From: Saxidomus purpurata
Taxonomy: Eukaryota; Mollusca; Bivalvia; Venerida; Veneridae
NCBI GenBank assembly: GCA_022818135.1
Contig: JAFMSR010000030.1
Coordinates: 1,304 to 65,303, forward strand
Length of the DNA stretch: 64,000 nucleotides
Reading direction: 5' to 3'
The notes beneath the pieces are model-generated. The model ran no database searches. It was not told the origin of the DNA and saw only the letters and a program-made list of their open reading frames with translations. This document shows positions 10,695 through 19,170 of the stretch, piece after piece. Position numbers and translations under genes: made by a program. Numbering within the stretch: the first letter of the stretch is position 1; each line of letters begins with the position of its first letter.

Positions 10695-11509
10695 CTTCTA
10701 CTAATAGTAAATCACAAGTACCGTTTTTAGGCTCTATCCTTTTTGATATGTATAGGGGATAAATGGGACTTGTTTCATCTTCTAAATCAACCCCAAATAT
10801 GTTAAAACGTATGTCGTTCATTTCTTCGATTTTTGGAACATCTTTTAATTTTACTGGAAAAGTAATATTTTGGTATTAAGCTGATCTTTATAACTCTTAT
10901 ACTTGGTTATTCTTTGTGTCTTTTTGTACAGGGAATGTGTATGCTAAATGACACCAACGGAAACATTCCTTGTCGTTTTCATTCTTAATGTTAATTAGCC
11001 CCTTCCTATTGTTAATAATCTCGGGTAATGGTAAATAAGAAGAACCTCTGAGTGGTTTGTATTTAGTTATGGTTATCCGGTGTGCTTTAACTTTTTCTAT
11101 AACCCAACCAGAACCCAGTGAAATCCATTCGGTGATTGTGTTAAGAAGTTCGTTACTTATATCGTTCAGTGTATTTATGATTTCATTTGAATTAGTAATT
11201 GTTTTCGCTTTTGATTTAAAATAAGCAGTTTGTGACTTATCGTCCGTTGGTTTAATAAAGTTTATTTCTAATGCTACATTTACTTTTATCCCATAATTTC
11301 TTATTATTTCACTTAAAAATATTGAAAGCGGGTTTGTTATCTTTTTTAATTGTATTTTAGGATCATGATCGTTTATTATGTCTATCTCATATTCGGAATA
11401 TGTATTACCTTTTGAAATATTAACTGGTTTCAGGGTTATGGTAGTATATAAAGATTTATCTAAAGATTTCATCTATATAATAGGAAAATATAAAATATCT
11501 TTAAGTTAA

Positions 11510-12052
11510 TTAACACGCATATTTAAAATTATAACGTTTTCCGTTTTTTTTAGAAAGGGCTGTTTCTACATTATTTGTTCCTTCGCAACACATTTTTATT
11601 TGACCTGTGTTAACTCCTATGTATTTTTGTGCTTCATACATGCTCTTATATTCCTTAACATTATCAGTATCTAATTATGTGGCAATAACAGGCTTTGGTT
11701 TTCGACGTTGTTTCCGTGCTTTTTCTTCGATTTGGTTTTGTTCTATTAAATCCTGTTTTTCATCAAAGAATGATTTAATATTAATAAGTGCATCTGGAAT
11801 CTGCTTTCGGAGCGTTTTGTGAGGCTCCAATATGCTAAGTGCTTTGTCTAAACCACCTAGTTTTTCGATTTTCTTTTCAATGATATCCATATTCTTTATT
11901 ATGTGTTTTAGAAAGTAACGTTTATAACCAGACACCTCATCTTTAGTATAAATAGTAATCAAACTATGTTTATCACGATAATCCCAATCATTAAACGTAT
12001 TTACTAATCTTTCAGCATCAATAACTCTAGTTATTATGTCATCTATTATCAT
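11510..12052 (-). pseudogene. Small protein with NUMOD-like C-terminus, one stop
   Basis: About 180 residues. The N-terminal 110 residues are unrelated to copy 2. The basic link EEKARKQRRKP and the tail with EYKSMYEAQK and GQIKMCCEG are shared. The tail resembles the helix-turn-helix NUMOD1 repeats found next to homing endonucleases and in some viral DNA-binding proteins. A TAA stop at 11675-11677 separates the two halves. A DNA-binding role is an inference; the swapped N-terminus suggests modular exchange. Located between PolB and the fibre genes. Confidence 0.5.
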
Positions 12053-12106
12053 TTCTATATACCTTTAACTTAAATAAAATATAAAAAAAATAACGCACCC
12101 TGCGGC

Positions 12107-12511
12107 TTAAACACATCCATAAATAGTTACCTGAATGTTTTTAACATTGGAACCTTGTATGTGTATCACATCGTTTGAATGGAATTTTCCTACATAATTT
12201 ACACTTACTAATTCGTTTTTTCGATTGTTTTATGCTTCATAGCCTTGCTGAACTAAACCATTCTGTCTGATTTTCAACATAACATTTCCCTTGTCAGATT
12301 TAATAGCGTCTGCTAAAACTATTAAAGTACAGTCTTGCTCTACGGTGATATTTGGTCCGTTTGTTTTAAAACCCTGTTTGGGTGAATCCGCAACCCATCT
12401 ATATAACCCGCTGTCTGTATCTTCAGTTCTGTATGTTAAAAATAATGGAGGTCTTTTTATATGTTTTTTTATTTTATTTGTTTTCTCATTTATGTTATTA
12501 AATAGTCCCAT
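12107..12511 (-). pseudogene. Short fibre-like protein, one stop
   Basis: About 134 residues starting MGLFNN, the same opening as the long fibre (MGIFNN). A basic linker (KTNKIKKHIKRPP) is followed by a beta-rich domain (TVEQDCTLIVLADA onward) ending in IYGCV. An AAA-to-TAA change at 12230-12232 truncates it. The shared N-terminal motif may anchor both proteins to the same vertex protein, as the fibre tail does in adenovirus; this is inference. Copy 2 has lost the N-terminal half and fused the rest to the neighbouring head region. Confidence 0.5.
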
Positions 12512-13728
12512 TTGTATAAATATATTTAGAAAAGAAACTCTGGTTCCCGAGAATAAGTAAATTTAACATAACTGCCATCTTCAATAGTAAACTTTGTGTT
12601 TGGATTATCTATTTCTGAACAAATCGCAAATGATGTACCCAGAAGAAATCTTTGTTTGTTTTCCTTTTTAAAGATGCTTATTACATTGTCAGTTTTCTTT
12701 GTAATAAGTATGGACCCCTCCGGCCCCAAGTCCGGGAACAAACCTTCCGACCACATCAACCGAAATGCTTTGATGTTTCCTGCAAGAATTTTAATTATCA
12801 ATTTTATTTTAATGTGGTATTTTCCGGACTTGTTAATTAGGAAACCTTCTAACTTTCCAAGTTTTTTTCATATTAAAACTGTGTTTTAATTTTATATAAT
12901 TTTTGTATTTTTTGTAATTTTCATCTGGGGAATAGTTAATATCAAAAAAGTTAAGGAAGTAAGGAGATTTAACTTTCTGCTGTTGTAATATATAACTGAA
13001 TTCATAAGATGTAGCAATTCCGATAGATGCGGACAGAACACTAACCTTATGTTCCATATAGACAGAAAATTCATAAAGAGGAACTTCATATACTGTCACT
13101 TCAAGTTTAGATAATTTGCTTAATATATTTAGTATTGTTTCGCCTAAATCATCAGCTCGTTTTGTTGCAACTTCTTTAAAACTTTTTAATTGGCCATCCG
13201 TGTCATCTATTCTTTTTTCATGATCATCAATCAGGTCGTTATTTGATTTAATTGAATCTCCTTGTGCAAGTGAATCATCAACTACAAGATCTAGCTTGTT
13301 TTCTATTTCTTGAATTTTTTGATTACATGTAGCAATATTTGTTGTTAATGTATCTGTTAGTTTAAGTAAATCTTTATATTGTTCAGTATGTTGATCGGCC
13401 ATGTTTTTCATTGCGGTTTCAAATGCTTCCTTTAGAGTTTGTAATTTTGTACCATGTTCATCACCTCTTTGTGAAGCTGATTTTTCGAATTCACTTTTGG
13501 CTTCCGAGATTTGACGTCCAAGTTCAGTTTTATATTCAGCAAATTTGCTTAAGAAATTATTTAATAAGTCGAAATTCCTTTTCTTTGTATCCTCATCAAG
13601 TTTGTTTATTTCTGTCTTGATTTCTAACTGATACATATTTTGTAATTTTTTCTCAGCTTCAGTTAGCTTTTCCTTGAGTTCTTCATGTTTTATCATGTTT
13701 TCTTTCAGTTCCTTTACTTGATTATGTA

Positions 13729-13843
13729 CAATTTCAAGGTATTGTCTAAATACTTTTTTGATGTCATCATCTGTTGTATCGGATTTCATCATCAATTTCA
13801 AGGTATTGTCTAAATACTTTTTTGATGTCATCATCTGTTGTAT
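13729..13843. repeat. 51-bp direct duplication in the fibre coiled coil
   Basis: The segment 13729-13779 is repeated at 13793-13843 with a 13-bp spacer. The second copy abuts the foreign insert at 13844. Copy 2 has only one unit. Confidence 0.85.
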
Positions 13844-14045
13844 GGAGGTCTAACCCGCCGCATCAGTCTGATCCATATCTATATTATAAACCTTACGTTG
13901 TTTTTCATCACGCGGACGTTCGCGTCCTTTTTAACGGACGTGACGTCTTTTTGTTTTGTATACTGTATGTTGTATATTTTCTGACGAAGACATAAAGTCG
14001 AAACATGTAAATTGAAAACTTCGTGTTGTCTTGATTTTATTTATA
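13844..14045 (+). mobile_element. Foreign insert with hammerhead-like core in the fibre gene
   Basis: This 202-bp piece is absent from copy 2. It contains a perfect GGACG-TTCG-CGTCC hairpin at 13914-13927, two further ACGTCC/GGACGT-type pairs, and CTGACGA...CGAAAC at 13981-14003. The latter matches the conserved core of hammerhead ribozymes found in Penelope-like and other retroelements. Stems I and III could not be completed by eye, so a functional ribozyme is not claimed. Confidence 0.45.
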
Positions 14046-14454
14046 CTTCAATTTTATCTTGTAACTCAATTATTACTTTTTCGTTGGCTTTTATGTTTTT
14101 TGTTAATTGTTCAATATTATCACTTTCTGTTTCCAGTGTTTGTTTTATGGTTTTAATATCTTTAAGATCATAGTCTTCTATTACGCTTTGAATTTTCCTA
14201 AAGAGAAATATCCTTGTTATAGCATTTCTGGGTTTATCAGGGTTTCCAAGATTTATTATCTCATTACCACCCATATCTAATGGCCTGTTCATTTTATTAT
14301 CAAGTTCCTTGTTTTTGTGAAGATATGATTGCATTTCCCTTTTGACTGCTTTAAATTGTTTTCAGGTAGCATAATTTGCTAGAATTATTCCAAAATTGAC
14401 TTTAGATACAGACTGATCATTTTGACGGTTTTTGGTGTTGTTAAATATTCCCAT

Positions 14455-14468
14455 TTATATAAATATAG
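14455..14468. promoter_or_regulatory. 14-bp divergent promoter between fibre and ATPase
   Basis: TTATATAAATATAG is all that separates the start codons of the minus-strand fibre and the plus-strand ATPase. The same arrangement holds at 34028-34041. Any TATA-like promoter here must lie within it or inside the coding regions. Confidence 0.5.
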
Positions 14469-15146
14469 ATGAAAATTCCTAATTATGATGGCATCTCTCA
14501 ATACGATGATAAGTTTAAGCAGTTACATTCTTTTATGCCAGATTCGTGTTTTAGAATGCTTATTTGTGGAAACAGCGGTTCCGGTAAAACAAATGTATTA
14601 ATTCACATGCTCAGAAAGCCATTAATATATTTTGATAAACTTTATTTATACTCTAAAAACTTGGAACAGAAAAAATATCAAGATTTAATAGAACGTTTCA
14701 CGGAAATTGCAAGAAAAATAAAGCAACCTTTGGATGATATTTTGGAGGTTTCAAATGATGATATTATTGACTTGGATGAGATTGAAACAGGGATTGAAGC
14801 CGGAGAATCCGGGGATTCCCAAAAGGTGGTTATTTTTGATGATTACATTTGTGAAGGAAACCAAAACAATATAATAAAATACTTTATCGGGGGTAGGCAT
14901 AAAAATTGTTGTGTAATATATTTAAGTCAATCTTATTACAAAACTCCAAAAGATATAAGACTAAATTGTTCTCATTACATTCTATTTGAAAGTCCAAATA
15001 AAAATGAAAACGATATGATAGCAAGAGAGCAAAATATCCCCAAAACAGCATTCCAAGAAGCAATAAAGAAACAGTATGACTTTCTGTATTTAGACAAACC
15101 AAAGAAAACAGTATCAAAAAACTTTGATGAAAATATTTATATATGA
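14469..15146 (+). CDS. A32/FtsK-like genome packaging ATPase (225 aa)
   Basis: This intact ATPase would pump the element's DNA into the capsid. It has Walker A GNSGSGKT at residues 34-41, Walker B KVVIFDD at residues 119-125, and a following YLSQSYYKTP segment matching the polar motif after Walker B in the HerA/FtsK superfamily. The length is normal for Polinton ATPases. It is the first plus-strand gene; its ATG directly follows AAATATAG. The copy 2 homologue is disrupted by a retroelement insertion and a ~34-bp deletion, so this is the only complete ATPase in the window. Confidence 0.9.
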   Translation: MKIPNYDGISQYDDKFKQLHSFMPDSCFRMLICGNSGSGKTNVLIHMLRKPLIYFDKLYLYSKNLEQKKYQDLIERFTEIARKIKQPLDDILEVSNDDIIDLDEIETGIEAGESGDSQKVVIFDDYICEGNQNNIIKYFIGGRHKNCCVIYLSQSYYKTPKDIRLNCSHYILFESPNKNENDMIAREQNIPKTAFQEAIKKQYDFLYLDKPKKTVSKNFDENIYI

Positions 15147-15154
15147 TATAAGAA

Positions 15155-15649
15155 ATGATTTACTGTGTTAAAGAACGAAAATATACAAAAGATATCAACC
15201 CAAAACGTGTTATAACAAAGAATAATAAACACATGATAAAGGCTACTTGTGCTTCTTGCGGTATTACAAAAACAATGTTTGTTAAATCTGGGGGTAATCT
15301 AGATCTGCATAAAGCTATGTTACCCCTCTTACTCAAAAAATGATTAACCTTACCAGGATATAATTATTGTGGTCCGGGAAACCCTTTAGATAGTGGAGCA
15401 CCTGTAAATGAATTAGATGCAGTATGTATGGACCATGATTATTGTTATGATAGTAACATGAGTAAAAGTGATTGCGATAAAAACATGTTAACAAATTTAA
15501 AGAACACCAACTCAAAAACAGTTGGAGAAAAAATCGCAAAACACTTAGTTGTTAAACCAGCAATAGCCACAAAATATAAACTTGGACTTGGAAGGGCTTT
15601 GCTCAAGGAAAGTCCCCAATCAAAAAACGGAAAAAGGGGGAGAAGGTAA
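15155..15649 (+). pseudogene. Zinc-ribbon plus phospholipase A2-like protein, one stop
   Basis: The N-terminal ~60 residues look like a zinc ribbon (CASCG with an upstream Cys). The C-terminal part is PLA2-like: YCGPGN forms a calcium-loop-type motif and CMDHDYCY carries the His-Asp pair. Such domains help parvovirus particles leave endosomes, and related domains occur in Polintons; a similar entry role here is inference. A GGA-to-TGA change at 15341-15343 separates the two domains. The 3' end is very basic (NGKRGRR) and overlaps the open integrase frame by 70 nt, with an A AAA AAC heptamer at 15622-15628. Confidence 0.75.
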
Positions 15650-16608
15650 GAACCCAATCCCCCAAAATATCTACAAAACCAACAACCTGGACTGATAAAT
15701 TAGCAGAAGAATTACATAAGCCAATTAAACGCAAATTTAAAACACGTCGGGTTATTGTTACAGATATCAATGATACGTGGTCAGCGGATTTAGTTGATAT
15801 GCAAGCTTTTGCTAGGTATAATAAAGGTGTGAAGTATTTATTAACAATAATTGATGTATTTAGTAAATATGCTTGGGTTATACCTTTAAAAGATAAAACA
15901 GGAAAGTCAGTAACAGAAGCGTTTGCAGGGGTTGTTGGACAAAGGCATCCAAATAACTTATGGGTAGATGAGGGTACGGAATTCTTCAACAAGACATTTA
16001 AGAAATTTCTTGAGGACAATAAAATAAACATTTATCACACTTTTAACTTTGGTAAAGCTGTAGTGGTAGAGCGATTTAACAGAACATTAAAACAAATCAT
16101 GTGGAAATATTTCACCGCAAATAATACAAACACTTATCTGGACAAGTTACCAGATATGGTTAATAAATATAATAACACAAAGCATAACAGCATAAAAATG
16201 ACACCAAATGAAGCAAGCATGTCAGAAAATAAAGGCAAAGTTTATTTTAATTTGTATGGCCCTTTGGGTAAGTCATCCAGTAAACCAAAATACAAAATTG
16301 GGGATAAAGTAAGAATCAGTAAGCTTAAACGTCATTTTGAAAAAGGATATACACCAAACTGGACGGAAGAAATATTTGTTATTCATGAAATTCTTAATAC
16401 CGATCCAATTACATACAGAATAAAAGATCTCAATCAAGAGGAAATCAAAGGTACATTTTATGAACAAGAACTAAGTAAAGCTAAGCAAGAAATATTTCGA
16501 ATTGAGAAAATTATAAAACGTAACTATAAAAAACAACAAGCACTAGTGAAATGGAAAGGTTATTCAAATGATTTTAACACTTGGATAAAATTTTCAGATA
16601 TAATATAG
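15580..16608 (+). CDS. Retroviral-type integrase with chromodomain
   Basis: The frame is open from 15580 but has no ATG until 15799. The catalytic triad is D in WSADLVDM (15787-15789), D in WVDEGTEFFN and E in VVERFNRTL, a DDE rve integrase that would insert the linear element and generate the 6-bp duplication. The C-terminus (last ~45 residues) is a chromodomain with ALVKWKGYSNDFNTW. Because the first Asp lies upstream of the first ATG, translation must begin upstream, at a non-ATG codon or by -1 frameshifting from the PLA2 frame. I chose the limits of the open frame for this reason. Confidence 0.85.
   Translation, partial: TWTWKGFAQGKSPIKKRKKGEKVRTQSPKISTKPTTWTDKLAEELHKPIKRKFKTRRVIVTDINDTWSADLVDMQAFARYNKGVKYLLTIIDVFSKYAWVIPLKDKTGKSVTEAFAGVVGQRHPNNLWVDEGTEFFNKTFKKFLEDNKINIYHTFNFGKAVVVERFNRTLKQIMWKYFTANNTNTYLDKLPDMVNKYNNTKHNSIKMTPNEASMSENKGKVYFNLYGPLGKSSSKPKYKIGDKVRISKLKRHFEKGYTPNWTEEIFVIHEILNTDPITYRIKDLNQEEIKGTFYEQELSKAKQEIFRIEKIIKRNYKKQQALVKWKGYSNDFNTWIKFSDII
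15622..15628 (+). promoter_or_regulatory. Candidate -1 ribosomal frameshift site, copy 1
   Basis: A AAA AAC lies in the PLA2 frame as TCA AAA AAC. A -1 slip enters the integrase frame, and the PLA2 stop follows at 15647. The same heptamer in the same frame is present in copy 2. Confidence 0.45.
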
Positions 16609-16620
16609 ACTAAATATATA

Positions 16621-17061
16621 ATGGATAAAACAATCAAGACTGTAGATGAATTGATAATTCATTTAACAAAACTTGGGGCAGCTTACAGAAAAAGTTATAA
16701 ACTCTGCGGAAGAGTAAACACCGCTTTACAAGTAACTGCCGGTCTAATCGGTTGTTCTGCTTTGTTAGCATTGGTTCCAGCTATACCAATATTTGTTACG
16801 TTCGTTGGGGCTGTTCCACCAGCTGTTACAGTTTTGTTAAATAAATTGAAAATATCAGAAAAGAAAAGTATTTTGAAAGTTCATCATCATAAAATAAAAC
16901 AAATTCTAAGTCAAGTACGTATTGAAAATGTAGAGGGTGTTGAAGAAACTAAAGTTATATCAAATGCTTTCACTGAACTAATGAAAATGCAAAAGGAAAA
17001 AACTTATACAACACCTTTTGAAACGTATATGAAAGAATATAAATTGAATGGATATGAATAA
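16621..17061 (+). CDS. Conserved two-helix membrane protein (146 aa)
   Basis: This intact protein has two hydrophobic helices around residues 34-73, containing GLIGCSALLALVPAIPIF and then VPPAVTVLL, followed by a basic linker with VHHHKIKQIL and an acidic C-terminal region. A similar protein occupies the same place in other invertebrate Polintons, but its function is unknown; an inner membrane, viroporin-like or core role is possible. The start follows AAATATATA without a 5' leader. It ends just before the right terminal repeat. It is also intact in copy 2, which suggests constraint or recent insertion. Confidence 0.75.
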   Translation: MDKTIKTVDELIIHLTKLGAAYRKSYKLCGRVNTALQVTAGLIGCSALLALVPAIPIFVTFVGAVPPAVTVLLNKLKISEKKSILKVHHHKIKQILSQVRIENVEGVEETKVISNAFTELMKMQKEKTYTTPFETYMKEYKLNGYE

Positions 17062-17062
17062 T

Positions 17063-17240
17063 TTTGATATTAATATATAAAAATAACATGTGTGCATTAA
17101 GTTTATACAAATAGAGTAGTATATAAAAGGAGAATTACAGTGTGGATTTGAATTTGTGTAAAGGGGTCTTCCCGAATGAAAGAGGGAAGACATTTCCACA
17201 GATTTAAAACTGCGCTGTAATTCTTTTTTTATATACTACT
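17063..17240 (-). repeat. Right terminal inverted repeat, copy 1, with nested palindrome
   Basis: The outer 126 bp (17115-17240) are an imperfect palindrome ending in TATATACTACT. The inner ~50 bp match the left end in reverse orientation. It differs from the other ends by a run of T in place of CTCCTTTT. Confidence 0.9.
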
Positions 17241-17246
17241 ATTGAA
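17241..17246. repeat. 6-bp target site duplication, copy 1 right
   Basis: ATTGAA directly follows the terminal ACTACT and matches 1924-1929. Confidence 0.9.
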
Positions 17247-18001
17247 AAATGCCTCATGTCAGCAAAAATAAACAACATATAGACCATCTGTAATAAATCG
17301 CTATCCATCCTTTAATTGTACAACAACAACTTTACATAGAGAATTGAATGATTAACAGTACTGCAACATATTTCAAAACGCTGATTTTACCGATGATGAC
17401 TGGAAAATATAGCTTAAAAATTCAGGTTAAGTAATAATACTTGCAAATATTCTAGTATTTCTGCTTTTGAAGTTATTTAATTAGATACCAGCTTTAGGGA
17501 GTGCCTCTTCAAGGAAATTGATGCACTTTCATGGTCAATCTATCAACATATATAGATTAACAAAAGCAAATGAATCGTGTATCAGTAACACGTTCTCCTC
17601 GGCTGCTACCGATGTATTTAGATAAGTTTACACATAGTACAGACAAGTCTTGCTGAACCTTGTTGAGCTATCCTGGACGGTATAGTTGGATTTCCAGCAG
17701 CGGATTCATATGCAGGACTAGCACTTTTTATCTTATCGAAATACAACGATTGGTGCCGAGAACATATATAAAGAGTGCTGTATAGCTCTTTTTCATTGGT
17801 TGATTAACGTGGCAAAAATGTGTCTTTTACTCAAGTAAGAGACGTGTAAAATAATATGTATCTGCTCAAGCAGGGATATAACATATCTAATAAATCCTGA
17901 TTGAAGACCTCTGAAAATACTATACAGTATTGTGTGAAAAAATAACAGTTTCTCACATTTGAAGGTTAAAAACGTAAATAATGTCAAGATTTGTTTGAAA
18001 T
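17247..18001. other. Non-coding spacer right of copy 1
   Basis: AT-rich sequence without a supportable ORF, RNA gene or repeat, ending at the assembly gap. Confidence 0.5.
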
Positions 18002-18501
18002 NNNNNNNNNNNNNNNNNNNNNNNNNNNNNNNNNNNNNNNNNNNNNNNNNNNNNNNNNNNNNNNNNNNNNNNNNNNNNNNNNNNNNNNNNNNNNNNNNNN
18101 NNNNNNNNNNNNNNNNNNNNNNNNNNNNNNNNNNNNNNNNNNNNNNNNNNNNNNNNNNNNNNNNNNNNNNNNNNNNNNNNNNNNNNNNNNNNNNNNNNNN
18201 NNNNNNNNNNNNNNNNNNNNNNNNNNNNNNNNNNNNNNNNNNNNNNNNNNNNNNNNNNNNNNNNNNNNNNNNNNNNNNNNNNNNNNNNNNNNNNNNNNNN
18301 NNNNNNNNNNNNNNNNNNNNNNNNNNNNNNNNNNNNNNNNNNNNNNNNNNNNNNNNNNNNNNNNNNNNNNNNNNNNNNNNNNNNNNNNNNNNNNNNNNNN
18401 NNNNNNNNNNNNNNNNNNNNNNNNNNNNNNNNNNNNNNNNNNNNNNNNNNNNNNNNNNNNNNNNNNNNNNNNNNNNNNNNNNNNNNNNNNNNNNNNNNNN
18501 N
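18002..18501. other. Assembly gap (500 N)
   Basis: A run of exactly 500 N. The round length suggests a standard scaffold gap of unknown true size. Confidence 0.98.
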
Positions 18502-18596
18502 AAGCCCGTATTTTACTAGAATACGGTGCCATCTGAAACTCCGTAAATATTGAAATACGGAAGTGTGCTTGCAAGGCCCTATATAACTAAACTACT

Positions 18597-18599
<3 letters not shown>

Positions 18600-18666
<67 letters not shown>

Positions 18667-18715
18667 GAGAGAGAGGGAGAGAGAGAGAGAGAGAGACAGA
18701 CACAGAGAGAGGGAG

Positions 18716-18754
<39 letters not shown>

Positions 18755-18777
18755 GAGAGAGACAGAGAGAGAGAGAG
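18600..18777. repeat. (GA)n microsatellite
   Basis: About 180 bp of GA dinucleotides with scattered CA, GG and AA interruptions. Reading frames across it (RERERE and its complement) are artefacts. Confidence 0.98.
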
Positions 18778-18859
18778 TGGACTAGTGGTGATCGAAACAG
18801 GGACCCTTCGATGCCGAGGCAAATGCTACCACTGCACCCAAGCAGCCTCTTACTGGAAT

Positions 18860-19170
18860 TAATCTATGTATACTATCCCGTATATAACTGAAATACGATA
18901 GCGTGCTGGAACACTCGTATATTTCAAAAACACGACAGTCCGTACACTTTAAAGTACGGGAATCAAGATACTACAACTTATATTCTGAAATCGAGGAGTC
19001 CGTACACTGCTGAAATACGGTATTGTGTACATTTACACATACGGGAAACTAGATATACTATCCCGTATATGACAGAAATACGGGAGTGTGCACATAAGGC
19101 CGTATATTGCAAAAATATGGCAGTCCGTACACTTAAAAATACGGGAATCTAGATATACTACCACGTATAT
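18860..19170. repeat. CCGTATAT/AATACGG-type short repeats
   Basis: Repeated pieces such as CCCGTATATAACTGAAATAC and TCCGTACACT recur every 40-60 bp, in both orientations. Related repeats lie at 18502-18560, 1730-1865 and 39240-39990. Confidence 0.7.

Larger units (their letters stand above)
7904..11472 (-). pseudogene. Protein-primed family B DNA polymerase, fragmented
   Basis: Five open pieces (10897-11472, 10327-10821, 9628-10284, 8963-9403, 7904-8890) make up a Polinton pPolB of about 1150 residues. It would replicate the linear element by protein priming. In order one sees an N-terminal domain ending in FRWCHLAYTFPV, Exo I in YADFESI, a Cys/His cluster (CHICKKDY to HCHVTGKYRG), Exo II in FHNLRGYDSHL, Exo III in YLKTDVLLLAD (in the gap between the open pieces), motif A in YLDANNLYG, motif B in KLMNNSVFGKTMEN, and motif C in TDTDS. 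Lesions include an indel in the A-run near 10920, a stop near 10327, a 29-bp tandem duplication near 9620-9675 and further stops. Confidence 0.9.
12526..14454 (-). pseudogene. Long fibre-like protein with collar, coiled coil and head, broken
   Basis: The frame starts at 14454 (MGIFNN) and contains LDMGGNEIINLGNP, the collar-type motif of phage tail fibres, then long heptad-rich coiled coil (13834 to about 13100), then a beta-rich C-terminal region (13100-12526) resembling trimeric C1q/TNF-like heads. It would project from the capsid and bind the host cell; this is inferred from architecture. Lesions are a TGA at 14362-14364, a foreign insertion at 13844-14045 next to a 51-bp direct duplication, and a frameshift between 12833 and 12801. 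Confidence 0.6.
1930..17240. mobile_element. Polinton/Maverick copy 1 (15.3 kb, complete ends)
   Basis: This is a complete element bounded by terminal inverted repeats (about 170 bp each) and the ATTGAA duplication. It carries the full Polinton gene set: protease, major and minor capsid proteins, PolB, packaging ATPase and integrase. The protease, capsid, penton, polymerase and fibre genes have stops or frameshifts. The ATPase, pVI-like, scaffold-like and membrane protein genes are open, and the integrase frame is open but lacks an early ATG. Minus-strand genes occupy the left four-fifths and plus-strand genes the right fifth, diverging at 14455-14468. Confidence 0.95.

Noticed and set aside
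13981..14007. Complete functional hammerhead ribozyme
   Set aside because: The core is present but stems I and III and a convincing cleavage site could not be drawn, so only a core-like motif is reported.
17959..18574. Long frames across 17959-18574 on both strands
   Set aside because: They run through 500 N and are not real coding sequence.
18550..18891. Arg-Glu and Ser-Leu repeat proteins at 18550-18891
   Set aside because: These are translations of a (GA)n microsatellite.
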